From positions 3,208,835 to 3,272,834 of the forward strand of contig OZ025211.1 of assembly GCA_964019055.1 (NCBI GenBank): a DNA stretch of 64,000 nucleotides, written 5' to 3'. Under the pieces are notes generated by a model that saw nothing but the letters and a program-made list of their open reading frames with translations, was not told the DNA's origin and did no database searches. Of the stretch, positions 43,401-51,202 are shown piece by piece. The position numbers and the translations under genes were made by a program. How positions within the stretch are numbered: the stretch's first letter is position 1; each line of letters opens with the position of its first letter. This stretch comes from Anthopleura xanthogrammica. Its lineage: Eukaryota > Cnidaria > Anthozoa > Actiniaria > Actiniidae.

Positions 43401-45719
43401 TCCAGTATAGCATACACGGGGAAACTTGTGCGCAACTTGTGTCCAGTATAGCATACACGGGGAAACTTGTGCGCAACTTGTGACTAGTATAGCATACACG
43501 AGGAAACGTGTGCGCAACTTGTGTCCAGTATAGCATATACGGGGAAACTTGTGCGCAAATTGTGTCCAGTATAGCATACACAGGGACCCCCATTCACAGA
43601 CGCGCCATTCTATTTTATGCACCAGGCATCTTGTCTCATCTTACAAATGAATGCTGTATCATTATTATTCCAACTAGGTCGGTTTGTCTGTAGGAGATAT
43701 TGACAAGATTGAACAAACTGCTTTGATTGATCGATACGTTTTACAGGTATGGGAGCCAGTGACAGTGAAAGATTATAACGTCCTGTACATTGCAATCCAA
43801 ACTGAAAACAGCTGACATGAAATTCCTTTCTTTAGATAGAAGAAAACGGCCGGGTGAAAATCCCTTTCGATTCTTTTTCTTTCTTTCTTTCTTTCTTTCT
43901 ATATCTGCTTCTCTTTTTCCTCGACGATTTCTTTCTATTCTTTCTTTTTCTTCCTCTTCCTTTTTTTTTTATCCCTTTCTTCTTTCCTTCCTCTTTTTGC
44001 ATGGGTTGTCTTTTTTTTTCTAGTTCGTGCTCCAAATCATTCCATTGACAGACAGCATTCTCTTTTAGGTGACTCTTTTAAATAGCATCGAAAATTCTCT
44101 TCCTTTTTGTCTCTTGAGGCGAATTCAGAAGAAAGTTGTGACCCTTTATCCCAACAAACGATCAATCCGTTCAAAAGTAAGTACTCAAAATTATGACATT
44201 GATATTAGGACAAGAATTTGTCACCGCAGTCAGCAACAGAAGAAACGCGTAGCAAATTCAATACACATGTAAAATGGTCACATTACGGAATTGTGCGCAA
44301 CTTGTACGGAACATGGCACGGTCATGGTACAGAATTGAGGGCATTCTTGGAACCAATGACAGTGCGCGGGTTTACTGCTTATTCAATCAAAATCTAGAAA
44401 ACTGTAATTTCACGGTCACGGCATGGTACATGTCACGGTCACGGCACGGCACGGCACAGTACGCCTGTTACATGAGTTCTCACGTCAGTCATATCTGTTC
44501 CTAGAGCGATCTCGTATTCTGATTCCTAGATTCCTAGACCTTTGTTCAGAGGATCTATATAAAATATTTGCTCGTAAATAGGAATTTTAGGTTTTCCCGG
44601 CTAATCTGTTTGTCTTGTATTTATCTATGAGGATTGATAAGATTCTATTAGGATTGATAAGATTGTTATGCAAGTGCATCATACGGGCATTTAAAAGGGG
44701 GTATTTCCCGGAGTCATTCCATTTACCCCCCTGTAGGGAGTTTATATAGCCAGCGTGGTGTGACGGTGCGGTCTTTCTGAACTTAACAACCTCGGCGTTG
44801 AAGAGAACGTGTTTTGACCCGCCTCCTCCCCCTTCCTCCTCCTCTTTTTATTGCTGTATGATGCATTTTGTGGCCCTCACCTTTACTAGGGCAAGTTTAA
44901 GTATGAACTGTTATCAATTAAAACAAGTTTTTGAGTTTTTAAAATTTAATAAATCGGCTATGGGAAGTTGCCCATAGCCAATTCAGTCCAAATCAATGGC
45001 GTTGTGTTTACTACCTTGCCCAGTAAACGAGCTTTAGGCAAAGCAACATCCATATTCGAGTATCCAGGATTAACGGGGAAAAACATAAATGGAACTTTTT
45101 TTTGTTTTTATCAAAAACTAGATATTTGATGCTTTGATTGGGTTTGGTAAAGCGGAAGAACTTGAAAATAAAGATGAAGAGGTGGAAGAGTTAGCCGAGT
45201 CAGTGAAAGAATTGCACGAGAAGATAGAAGAACAAGTGCATACGTAAGTAAAGATGGCAATTTTTTTGTTATTATAGAAAGGCGAATTCCGAGTTTAATC
45301 GAGGGTTTTGGAGCACACTGCCACTGCCACTGCCACTGCCACTGCCACTGACGAGCAACATTCATCTGACCACCAACAAACCATGGATCCCTTTTTGTCT
45401 TTAAAATTTTAAATTATATTTCTCAAATTACATACTCTCTCCAATATAGTTCAGCTACTTGACCTAAAATTGATCCAGATTCTGTAGGTTTGATTCAAAT
45501 ATTAACATACTTCAACTTTGCAGAATCGATGAGATGAAGGTTATGATCAAAGAGATGTTCAACATAATGAAACAGGTGGAGGAGGAGAAGGCAGCCAGTG
45601 CAAAACAGGAAGACAGTTCCAAACCTTTGGCTGCTTTTTCAACTTTAACAGGCTCTCTTGGCTCTGCGTTTTCGTTCGGGTTTGGATCAAAGAAGAATGA
45701 GGCTGATACAGATGCCTAG
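26164..45719 (+). CDS. TRPA1: TRPA1-like ankyrin-repeat cation channel, copy a, complete, 29 exons, 1113 aa
   Basis: TRPA channels are plasma-membrane Ca2+-permeable cation channels that sense electrophiles, temperature or touch and work as tetramers. The spliced product of 29 in-frame exons is 1113 aa, close to the usual TRPA1 length (about 1120). Order: short unique N-terminus, about 15 ankyrin repeats, cysteine-containing pre-S1 linker, S1-S4, S5-pore-S6, then a TRP-like helix and an acidic coiled-coil tail. The S6/post-S6 sequence [15 protein letters not shown] is diagnostic of the family. The start is the first ATG after a conserved acceptor; both copies begin in the equivalent place. 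The stop is TAG at 45717-45719. Exon coordinates are given by domain below. Ligand or thermal specificity cannot be read from sequence. Confidence 0.94.
26861..26907 (-). ncRNA. Hammerhead-ribozyme-like core (Penelope-like element motif)
   Basis: On the minus strand CTGAAGATGACTTCCGCTC is followed by GGTTGTCGAAACGTCAG. This gives CUGANGA, a possible stem II (GAC/GUC) and GAAA in the right order, with UGAC/GUCA flanks that can pair. Similar short cores are known in Penelope-like retroelements. Activity is not implied. Confidence 0.4.
27327..27508. mobile_element. MITE family E, copy 2 (nested)
   Basis: TACTGCGATTCTCAATAT at the left and ATATTGAGAATTGCAGTA at the right. Interior matches the copy at 19,499-19,675. 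Confidence 0.85.
27751..27929. mobile_element. MITE family H with TATA target duplication, TRPA1 copy a intron 1
   Basis: Element 27,755-27,925 has ends GCTGGGTTTCA / TGAAACCCAGC and is flanked by TATA on both sides. Copy b at the same place reads AAACTATAATCC with no insert. It lies about 25 bp before the exon-2 acceptor. Confidence 0.85.
28236..28347. mobile_element. MITE-like palindrome (family I), TRPA1 copy a intron 2
   Basis: AATTTGAATAACTATTGTTC..CTGACTAGCCT is matched in reverse by AGGCTAGTCAG..GAACAATAGTTATTCAAATT. Copy b has a different palindrome (52,398-52,537) in this intron. Confidence 0.75.
28874..29056 (+). repeat. ~60-bp dispersed minisatellite (3 copies), TRPA1 copy a intron 3
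   Basis: Units of CTGAAACAACCTCTGGGCTG..CAAAGTCAGGGCACGGCTAA..CACAGATCAAACC. The same unit occurs at 34,634-34,907, reversed at 39,753-40,066, and in copy b at 52,996-53,060 and 57,660-57,980. Confidence 0.9.
29338..29665. mobile_element. Two MITE family B elements, one broken, TRPA1 copy a intron 4
   Basis: A left half (about 29,340-29,400) is followed by a nearly full copy (29,455-29,637) with CAGACCACGTGTCAT / ATGACACGTGGTCTG and outer arm ACCCAAGCCGATGAGGTCTA. Copy b lacks both. Confidence 0.85.
29883..30058. mobile_element. MITE family B, TRPA1 copy a intron 5
   Basis: TTTCAGACCACGTGTCATTC...TTACACGTGGTCTGAAATGG with decayed outer arms. Absent from copy b. Confidence 0.85.
30344..30475. 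mobile_element. MITE family A, complete copy, TRPA1 copy a intron 5
   Basis: TAGACCCCTTGCACGTGACA and GCTCAATTTGGAGGACAAA pair with TTTTGTCCTCCAAACTGAGC and CGTGCTGCAAGGGGTCT. In copy b only the right half remains (53,503-53,566). Confidence 0.9.
30530..30735. mobile_element. MITE-like palindrome (family K), shared by both TRPA1 copies
   Basis: TACAACTTTTGCTTACAACT and GTGGCATGCGATCTGCTTA pair with TAAGCAGATTGCATGCCACA and GTTGCAAGTTGTA. It is also present at 53,603-53,829, so it predates the duplication. It ends about 45 bp before exon 6. Confidence 0.8.
30901..31120. mobile_element. MITE family U, TRPA1 copy a intron 6
   Basis: CCTTCACAGTTCCCTGCGCC..GCCGTGCCTTTGCATCGAA pairs with TTTGATGCAAAGGCACGGCT..GGCGCAGGGAACTGTGAAGG. 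It begins about 24 bp after the exon-6 donor. Relatives: 62,841-63,035 and a half copy at 54,376-54,493. Confidence 0.8.
31560..31724. mobile_element. MITE-like palindrome (family S), TRPA1 copy a intron 7
   Basis: AACCCACTTTCGATATTCTG / CAGAATATCGAAAGTGGG. Copy b reads CAACTTAATTGTCGCAAG across this point with no insert. Confidence 0.75.
31791..32060 (+). repeat. tRNA-derived SINE, best preserved in window, TRPA1 copy a intron 7
   Basis: A-box GTGGCGTAGCGGTGAGAGCG and B-box GGGTTCGAGTCCCG head a body GTGTCGTATGTGAGTAGAGT, TTGGTTCTCTCCTGTGCTTC and GGGTTTTTCTCCGAGTTCTC, ending in a TATT/TTAT tail. Copy b lacks it. This body is what most suggests an anthozoan genome to me. Confidence 0.85.
34182..34360 (+). 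repeat. (CAGA)n microsatellite, TRPA1 copy a intron 11
   Basis: About 40 CAGA units with CGGA variants at both ends. Copy b has a shorter mixed CAGA/CGGA/CCGA array (about 57,283-57,380) interrupted by a 1.16-kb transposon-like insertion. Confidence 0.95.
34634..34907 (+). repeat. ~60-bp dispersed minisatellite, about 5 copies, TRPA1 copy a intron 12
   Basis: Tandem CCCTGAAACAACCTCTGGGC / TGATCAAAGTCAGGGCACGG / CTAACACAGATCAAA units. Copy b has about three, with a MITE inserted in one. Confidence 0.93.
34925..35100 (-). repeat. tRNA-derived SINE (reverse), TRPA1 copy a intron 12
   Basis: On the minus strand it reads TGGTGTAGCAGTGGTACACT (A-box region), GGGTTTAATTCC (B-box), then CACATGTGAGTAGGGTTTGT and CAGGGTTTTTCTCC. 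The same element is at 58,020-58,195 in copy b, so it predates the duplication. Confidence 0.65.
36755..37022. repeat. (CTCCCTGC/CTCCTTGC)n octanucleotide repeat, TRPA1 copy a intron 15
   Basis: About 30 units; early ones CTCCCTGC, later ones CTCCTTGC. Copy b has only a short unexpanded CTCCCTCGCTCC stretch at this place (59,473-59,570). Confidence 0.95.
37129..38074 (+). other. TRPA1: TRPA1 copy a, exons 16-18: pre-S1 linker
   Basis: Exons 37129-37185, 37490-37561, 38004-38074. Encodes [26 protein letters not shown], and [20 protein letters not shown]. It aligns in position with the cysteine-bearing cytosolic linker where vertebrate TRPA1 is modified by electrophiles; C-x2-C (RCENC) is seen, but equivalence to the vertebrate reactive cysteines is inference. 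Confidence 0.85.
37330..37470 (+). repeat. (GAC)n / (GATGAC)n / (GAT)n triplet repeats, TRPA1 copy a intron 16
   Basis: Runs of GAC, then GATGAC, then GATGAT just before the exon-17 acceptor. Copy b carries GAT then a long GAG run (59,880-59,965) in the same position. Confidence 0.95.
38163..38400. repeat. ~75-bp tandem repeat with ATTGG boxes (3 copies), TRPA1 copy a intron 18
   Basis: Units of AATTTTGCGCGCTATGATTG..GTTCAAAGCATGTCG..GTCCAAGCATTCTGATTGG. Copy b has about five or six degenerate units (60,885-61,265). Each unit contains two ATTGG (inverted CCAAT) sequences. Confidence 0.85.
38795..39425 (+). repeat. (GATG)-type degenerate repeats with ~80-bp higher-order units, TRPA1 copy a intron 19
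   Basis: About 630 bp of GGATGGAT variants. At 38,810-39,090 a higher-order unit with GATAGATGAGTAGTTGGACG and GAATGAAATGATGGATGGAG is repeated four times. Copy b has a different 9-10 bp repeat here (61,903-62,045). Confidence 0.95.
39753..40066 (-). repeat. ~60-bp dispersed minisatellite, reversed, about 5 copies, TRPA1 copy a intron 20
   Basis: Reverse-complement units of the repeat at 34,634-34,907 (GCCCAGAGGTTGTTTCAGGG, TCGATCTGTGAGTTA, CGTGCCCTGACTTAGATCAG). Copy b intron 20 has none. Confidence 0.92.
41002..42203 (+). other. TRPA1: TRPA1 copy a, exons 23-25: S5, pore and S6
   Basis: Exons 41002-41062, 41538-41603, 42030-42203. S5 [20 protein letters not shown]; pore helix/filter region [15 protein letters not shown] (residues ~902-916), parallel to the LGDINY motif of vertebrate TRPA1, with Glu911 in place of Asp; S6 [18 protein letters not shown]. 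Confidence 0.93.
41119..41476. repeat. (TGCTG)n then (TCCTC)n pentanucleotide microsatellites, TRPA1 copy a intron 23
   Basis: About 64 TGCTG units, nearly perfect until three variants near 41,388-41,413, then TCCTC from 41,446. It is open in all three forward frames (AVLCC repeats), which is an artefact. Confidence 0.98.
42240..43590. repeat. 41-bp minisatellite, about 33 copies, TRPA1 copy a intron 25
   Basis: Unit CGCAACTTGTGTCCAGTATA + GCATACACGGGGAAACGTGTG. The first two thirds often alternate GGGGGAACTTGTG and GGGGAAACGTGTG variants (82-bp higher-order period); the last third is mostly GGGGAAACTTGTG. It lies between the S6 exon and the VGLSVGDI exon. The three long minus-strand ORFs (up to 477 codons) arise because a 41-bp unit without stops is open in every phase. 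Confidence 0.97.
43678..45719 (+). other. TRPA1: TRPA1 copy a, exons 26-29: TRP-like helix and coiled-coil C-terminus
   Basis: Exons 43678-43746, 44069-44176, 45122-45243, 45524-45719. [20 protein letters not shown] matches the post-S6 GLAVGDI region of TRPA1. [16 protein letters not shown] follows, then an acidic heptad-rich stretch [41 protein letters not shown], suited to the tetrameric coiled coil. The tail is Ser/Gly/Phe-rich. Confidence 0.92.
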
Positions 45720-46194
45720 CTCAATATTACTGCCCATCACTGAGTATACACTAAAGAAATGCACTGGAAAGTACCAGAAGTTTATGGCCATACTTTTTCT
45801 TATCCTCTGGAAGAAAATCGGTTTGAATGGGGAGGTGGAAGTGGAGGGGAGAAAGATAGGAGGGGAAGAAATGCGGGGCTGCATAAAAAATATATATAGC
45901 ATGTCTCTCTACTCTGTTATCAGCGCGTGTAGCTGTTGAGCACGAGAGAATTAAGTTTAGGAACACGAGGCATATCCGAGTGGTTCTCTTACAGTGTAAG
46001 GGTAAAGTTAGCCAATCCCCGCAAGCGTTATATCGTCAAATATTCTTCCATTATGCCCGATATAGTATATTATAACACTCGCCTCCAAATACCCACACAT
46101 CCGTACGCTATATTAATTCCAATAACTAATGCATACTGGTAATGTATTGGCCATATATATCTATATCTATCACAGTATGTCTTGTCTATGCTGC

Positions 46195-46385
46195 ATAACA
46201 GTGCGCGATACACAGAAGTGCAGAGCATAAATATAGTATAGTCTAGATTAAAGAAGAGACATGTTCTCTGTTACTCCGAGTTTCATGCTTGCGCACTCAT
46301 CAGACAGACTTTGATTACAGTCTAGACTATACTATATATAACTAAATATATATAAATTATCTTAGCGCGCACTTCTGTGTTCATT
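46195..46385. mobile_element. MITE-like palindrome (family Q)
   Basis: ACACAGAAGTGC..ATATAGTATAGTCTAGA at the left pairs with TCTAGACTATACTATATAT..GCGCACTTCTGTGT at the right. Confidence 0.65.
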
Positions 46386-46841
46386 GATTTTTTTTTACCG
46401 ATTTTTCAGATGGGCATTTTTAGAACCTAAAACGTACGTAATGAGACGTTTTCACGTTATTTAGTTGAACATCCGGAAGAATGTTAACTCATATCTATTA
46501 AACATCCATATAACTAGATATATAAATTGGCATAATGAGTACACAGTTTTTATGATAGATTTTCATAGATTTTTCAACGTTGTATTTTCACGTTATTTAG
46601 TTTAAAGAATTTGTCTAATATTTTGTACTATTTGGTGCGAGATGGCGTATATTTTTTTAGGGAACTGTGCTCACGCGCTAGTCCTAGAGTGCTCGCACTT
46701 AATCAGTGGAACAGTATACTACTGAACTTGAAGGGATTTTCAAACTAAACCTTCAGGGTTGCATGATAGGCACTTTCAAATCCTCATCAATTATTCAGGA
46801 GGTAATTAACCAACCAACTGCCTCGATTTTGATTCCGTGAC

Positions 46842-47048
46842 AATACTTGAAACCAAGTAAAGTACTCCCAAACCAACTGGAAATCTGTTCTATTGTATTT
46901 CTAGACCAATTGCAGCACTGTTCCAGTGTCCTCGGACTTGAACAAATTTCAAGTCGAAGGACACTGGAACAGAGTTGCAATTGGTCTAAAAATACAATAG
47001 AACAGATTTCCAGTTGGTTTGGGAGTACTTTACGTGGTTTCAAGTATT
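46842..47048. mobile_element. Near-perfect 100-bp-arm inverted repeat (foldback hairpin)
   Basis: The arms begin AATACTTGAAACCAAGTAAA and end in AAGTATT; pairing runs almost to the centre, leaving a loop of about 7 nt (ACAAATT). I count roughly six mismatches over about 100 paired bases. It is either a young MITE/foldback element or the template of a long hairpin RNA. Confidence 0.85.
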
Positions 47049-47505
47049 GATATCGATTCCGTAAATAATTGATGAGGATTTGAAGTCATTCAAAGTCCTC
47101 CAATTCGGACTTGGAACGCCTTGCATGGGCTTTGAAAACCCGTCAAGTCCTCATTGTTGGACTTTAAAAATTACTTCTATATGTAAGCTATAATACGATG
47201 GTACAGTTTTACAGGATATGGACTTCTGATACCAAATCTTTTAAATTTCTGTCATATGAAAGATAAATTAATTATATTAGATTATACAAAGTCTTAAAAA
47301 AATTCACCGTGGAAAGCTAGAGTTTTTAATTTGTTATAAATGAAAAATTACCTTCTTTAGAGCTGATGTAGTGTTGCTATGGTTACGTTATACGTAATCA
47401 GTTTCATAAGAAATGAATCCTAAACTCATGAACTTTATTATGGTTGGGTTATCAGTCATCAATGTGTGATAAACACCGAAATATACAAGTACTTTTAGCT
47501 GATTA

Positions 47506-48590
47506 ATTACATTACATTACATTACATTACGTTACGTTACCTTATATTACATTACATTACATTACATTACGTTACGTTACCTTATATTACATTACATTAC
47601 ATTATATTACATTACATTACATTACGTTACGTTACCTTATATTACATTACATTACATTACATTACGTTACGTTACGTTACCTTATATTACATTACATTAC
47701 ATTACATTACATTACGTTACGTTACGTTACCTTATATTACATTACATTACATTACATTACATTACGTTACGTTACGTTACCTTATATTACATTACATTAC
47801 ATTACATTGCATTACATTACATTACATTACATTACATTACATTACGTTACGTTACCTTATATTACATTGCATTACATTACATTACATTACATTGCATTAC
47901 ATTACGTTACATTACCTTATATTACATTACATTACATTGCATTACATTACATTGCATTACATTACATTACATTACATTACATTACATTGCATTACATTAC
48001 ATTACATTACATTGCATTACATTACATTACATTGCATTACATTACGTTACATTACCTTATATTACATTACATTACATTACATTGCATTACATTACATTAC
48101 ATTACATTACATCACATTACATTACATTACATTACATTACATTACATTACATTACATTACATCACATTACATTACATTACATTACGTTACATTACCTTAT
48201 ATTACATTACATTACATTACATGACATGACATGACATGACATGACATGACATGACATTACATTACATTACATTACATTACGTTACATTACCTTATATTAC
48301 ATTACATTACATTACATTACATGACATGACATTACATTACATTACATTACATGACATTAAATTACATTACATTACATTACATTACGTTACATTACCTTAT
48401 ATTACATTACATCCCATCCCATCCCATCCCATCCCATCCCATCCCATCCCATCCCATCCCATCCCATCCCATCCCATCCCATCCCATCCCATCCCATCCC
48501 ATCCCATCCCATCCCATCACATCACATCACATCACATCACATCACATCCATCACATCACATCACATCACATCACATCACATCACATCGAG
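47506..48590. repeat. Pentanucleotide satellite: (ATTAC)n with higher-order structure, then (CATCC)n and (ATCAC)n
   Basis: ATTAC is interrupted in a regular pattern by GTTAC and CTTAT, giving 40-55 bp higher-order blocks; ATTGC, ATGAC and ATCAC variants appear towards the right. About 24 CATCC units follow (48,410-48,510), then about 15 ATCAC units. The array lies just left of the point where the duplicated TRPA1 segment begins. Confidence 0.97.
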
Positions 48591-49139
48591 GCGTGTTTTT
48601 TTCTGCATAACGTTTTCGCGCATCAGCTCTATGATGCTGCCCCCTCGCCTTGCGTTTGCGCTCGGCTGACTCGTTGGCAATAAGGTAGAATGCCTCAAAA
48701 TCTAGCGAAATTAATCTGAAAATCCCAAAGTTTCTAGTCTAATTAAACACTCTATTTTAATCATGCTTTAATGCACACTGGAATGAAGGCATGAATACAT
48801 CTCCTGATTTCATAGTCCACTGCTCTCCCCGACAGAGAACAATAGACTAGAGGACAGTTAGCTTTAGACTTAAATTTATACGTGGGACAAGTGATGAAAA
48901 CAAAACAGCAACAAAAATTCCAGAAAAGCTAACCTCTTCGTCAGAGCAGCAAATAGTAAGTAGACATTCAAACCTTTGGACGAAAAGTATTAAAACTTGA
49001 TTTTAAAACGGAATTGAAATTGAAATACAGGCATCTTTACTTGTTTAGTTACTTGCATAGATTTTCAATGTCGTAATAGTGATTAACACAACTCTTAATA
49101 ACTCTTGTAAGGAAAGTCACCAGAAACTTTTATTCCTTT

Positions 49140-49445
49140 AGCTAATAATGATTATCTTTTTACATATTGAAGCAGAAATACAGTACTTTTGTGATTCAGG
49201 CAGCGATAAATGAATCCGAAACAACTCAACTTGGTTCCTTTGTTTGGTCAGTTGAAAAGACCATATGAAATATTCCCTTTTGTCATCATATTCATTCAGG
49301 ATATTTTACATTTTGGGGCAGAAATACAATTTCGTGATTCAGGCAACGACAAATAATCAAAAATAATCGGAGAACTTGCTTTTGTTTTGTTTGGTCTGTT
49401 AAAAACATCATTTGAAATGTTCCCTTTTGTCATCGTATTCAAACG
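49140..49445. repeat. Local ~160-bp tandem duplication upstream of TRPA1 copy b
   Basis: GCAGAAATACA..TTTGTGATTCAGGCAGCGA and TTCCCTTTTGTCATCATATTC are repeated about 160 bp later as GCAGAAATACAATTTCGTGA..TTCCCTTTTGTCATCGTATTC. The flank of copy a (25,060-25,200) has one unit. Confidence 0.75.
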
Positions 49446-49596
49446 GAATAGTTTGGGAGTTTTTTTAGCAAGTATTTTCCTTGATTTACAAGAATTAGTT
49501 GAGAGTAGAATAAGCTTTATTGGATGTCATATTAGTGAATTCAGTGTTCAGATTGAAGGAAACTTTCTATGTGTATCATTAAAGCTCAAGCTTGAA

Positions 49597-49719
49597 TAGA
49601 CCCCTTGAATGCAGCTTAATTTGGAGGACAAAACAATAGGTTCCTATTCTCAGGAGTTTGAAATTCTTTTGCTTTGCCCTCCAAATTTAGAGTCATTCCG
49701 GCGTGCTGCAAGGGGTCTA
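49597..49719. mobile_element. MITE family A, complete, upstream of TRPA1 copy b
   Basis: TAGACCCCTTGAATGCAGC..TTTGGAGGACAAAACAATAG pairs with TTTGCCCTCCAAATTTAGAG..GTGCTGCAAGGGGTCTA. The corresponding flank of copy a has no element. Confidence 0.85.
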
Positions 49720-49800
49720 TTGATGCATTCTTGACCTCCTTGAATGCTTATAATACGCTAGATAACCCGTTGGAAAAAGTCATTTTAAAACATAGTTCAA

Positions 49801-50014
49801 TACTCCCGTTTCGAGTTCTCTTTTACGCTGTGTTAGCCTCAAAACCGTGTAATATATTCTTTTATTCTGTAACAGCCCGTGGCAATTCAAGAGATCTGTG
49901 TGTAAAGAAGACAATAAAAATACTTTGAAATTTCACGAGTTTTATCTAAATTTCTGCATATGTTACGCACAATTGAGGCTAACACAGCGTAAAAGAGAAC
50001 TCGAAACTGGAGTA
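49801..50014. mobile_element. MITE family L, upstream of TRPA1 copy b only
   Basis: TACTCCCGTTTCGAGTTCTC..TTTTACGCTGTGTTAGCCTCA pairs with TGAGGCTAACACAGCGTAAA..GAGAACTCGAAACTGGAGTA. Copy a reads straight through (CATACGTAATATACTTATTT). Confidence 0.85.
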
Positions 50015-50092
50015 TTACTTATTTATTCACAATTAAAATTAATAACGCGATACTCAAATTATTCGGAAAATTATTATTTTCTTTTTGGAGCC

Positions 50093-50221
50093 GGTTGTAC
50101 AAAGCCTGAATAGCGCTTAATCCATCGGATAAATCCTTATTCAGTGGATAAAACCTATACATATCCTATACACTGGATAATTCGTATCCGGTGGATGACT
50201 TTATCCAGGCTTTGTACAACC
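50093..50221. mobile_element. MITE family G, upstream of TRPA1 copy b only
   Basis: GGTTGTACAAAGCCTGAATA / ATCCAGGCTTTGTACAACC ends with repeated GGATAA-type inner motifs. It is absent at the matching site near 25,490 in copy a. Confidence 0.8.
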
Positions 50222-51025
50222 ATGGCCAGCTCCTGACGGACAAAATCTAATGACAAGTCAAGACAATCCTAAATATATATAACTTAAAGTTTAATTTGCT
50301 AATGCCATCACTAATGAACTAAATCAATCTGAAAGTCGCCATTGTACTGCAACAATAAAATTTACATCCTATTCTAGCCTTTTAGTTCACAAGATATATT
50401 GATTTAAAGCAAGATTTCAGTAGGACGAAAGTTTTGCTAACAAATAAAATAAAGTAAAGTTGCTGACGAATAGAAGTCAGTGATAAAAACGTGCCTGTGC
50501 CATAACCTGACCAGTCAAGGGGAAATCTGGATCAAATTATGCTAAAAGTTATGATGGTCATTAGCGATAAAACTTGTTTGGAAACTAGACAATGCTTGAT
50601 TTCACAAAGGCATCTATAGAAAATGCTTTCTATTTGTTTTCTTAAAATTTTAAATAAATAACAGTGGAATCCACAGAGTGGCTCTTCCTCCACTGCATTT
50701 CAATTGGAATTTAGAAGTTGATTTTTGAGGAGGGAGGAAAAACCGGAGAACCCGGGAAATCCCTCGAAGCACAGGAGAGAACCAACAAACAACTCTACTC
50801 ACATACGACACAAATTTTAGTGGTGATTAGCTACTCCTCATCGCTTTTTCGTAAATTATTATTGCAAGTAACGTTTCTCCATATCATTTAGGGGACACAA
50901 TATTTTGGGGGAGGGGAGGGAAAGGTTTCAAGTGTGTCACCGCATAACCGCACACCATACCTTCCCCGTGTAAAACAATGATCGTTCTCTCCTCACCAAC
51001 TTTTCCCACTTCACAGCAAAATAAA

Positions 51026-51202
51026 ATGACCAAGAAGGGGCTCGTAAATGGTAAGGGATCAATTCATATGGACAACATGGAGTCACAGAATGGCCAGTTG
51101 AATCTAGGGTTCGAAGCCAAGGAAGAGGCAAGAAAAAGAAAACTGACTCATATATCGATGGGCGATGAATCTGAAAGTTCAAAAAAGTTGGAAGATTTAG
51201 AG
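51026..51202 (+). other. TRPA1: TRPA1 copy b, exon 1: diverged N-terminus
   Basis: 59 codons against 63 in copy a. About 60% of residues match by eye, concentrated in [25 protein letters not shown] and LEDLE. The acceptor CTTCACAG lies 10 bases before the ATG. Confidence 0.87.

Larger units (their letters stand above)
45720..51025. other. Intergenic region between the two TRPA1 genes
   Basis: 45,720-47,500 is the 3' flank of copy a, with a 190-bp palindrome (46,195-46,385) and a 205-bp hairpin (46,842-47,048). 47,506-48,590 is satellite. From ~48,680 the sequence repeats the upstream flank of copy a (~24,590 on), with extra MITEs and a local duplication. No protein gene is supported. A SINE body in reverse lies at about 50,725-50,815. 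Confidence 0.8.

Noticed and set aside
42184..43622. Three overlapping minus-strand ORFs of 314-477 codons with a 41-residue repeat
   Set aside because: The 41-bp unit has no stop in any minus-strand phase, so all three frames stay open. The array lies in an intron of a well-supported + strand gene.
47807..48683. ORFs with HYIT or HPIPS repeats
   Set aside because: Pentanucleotide satellite open in several frames.
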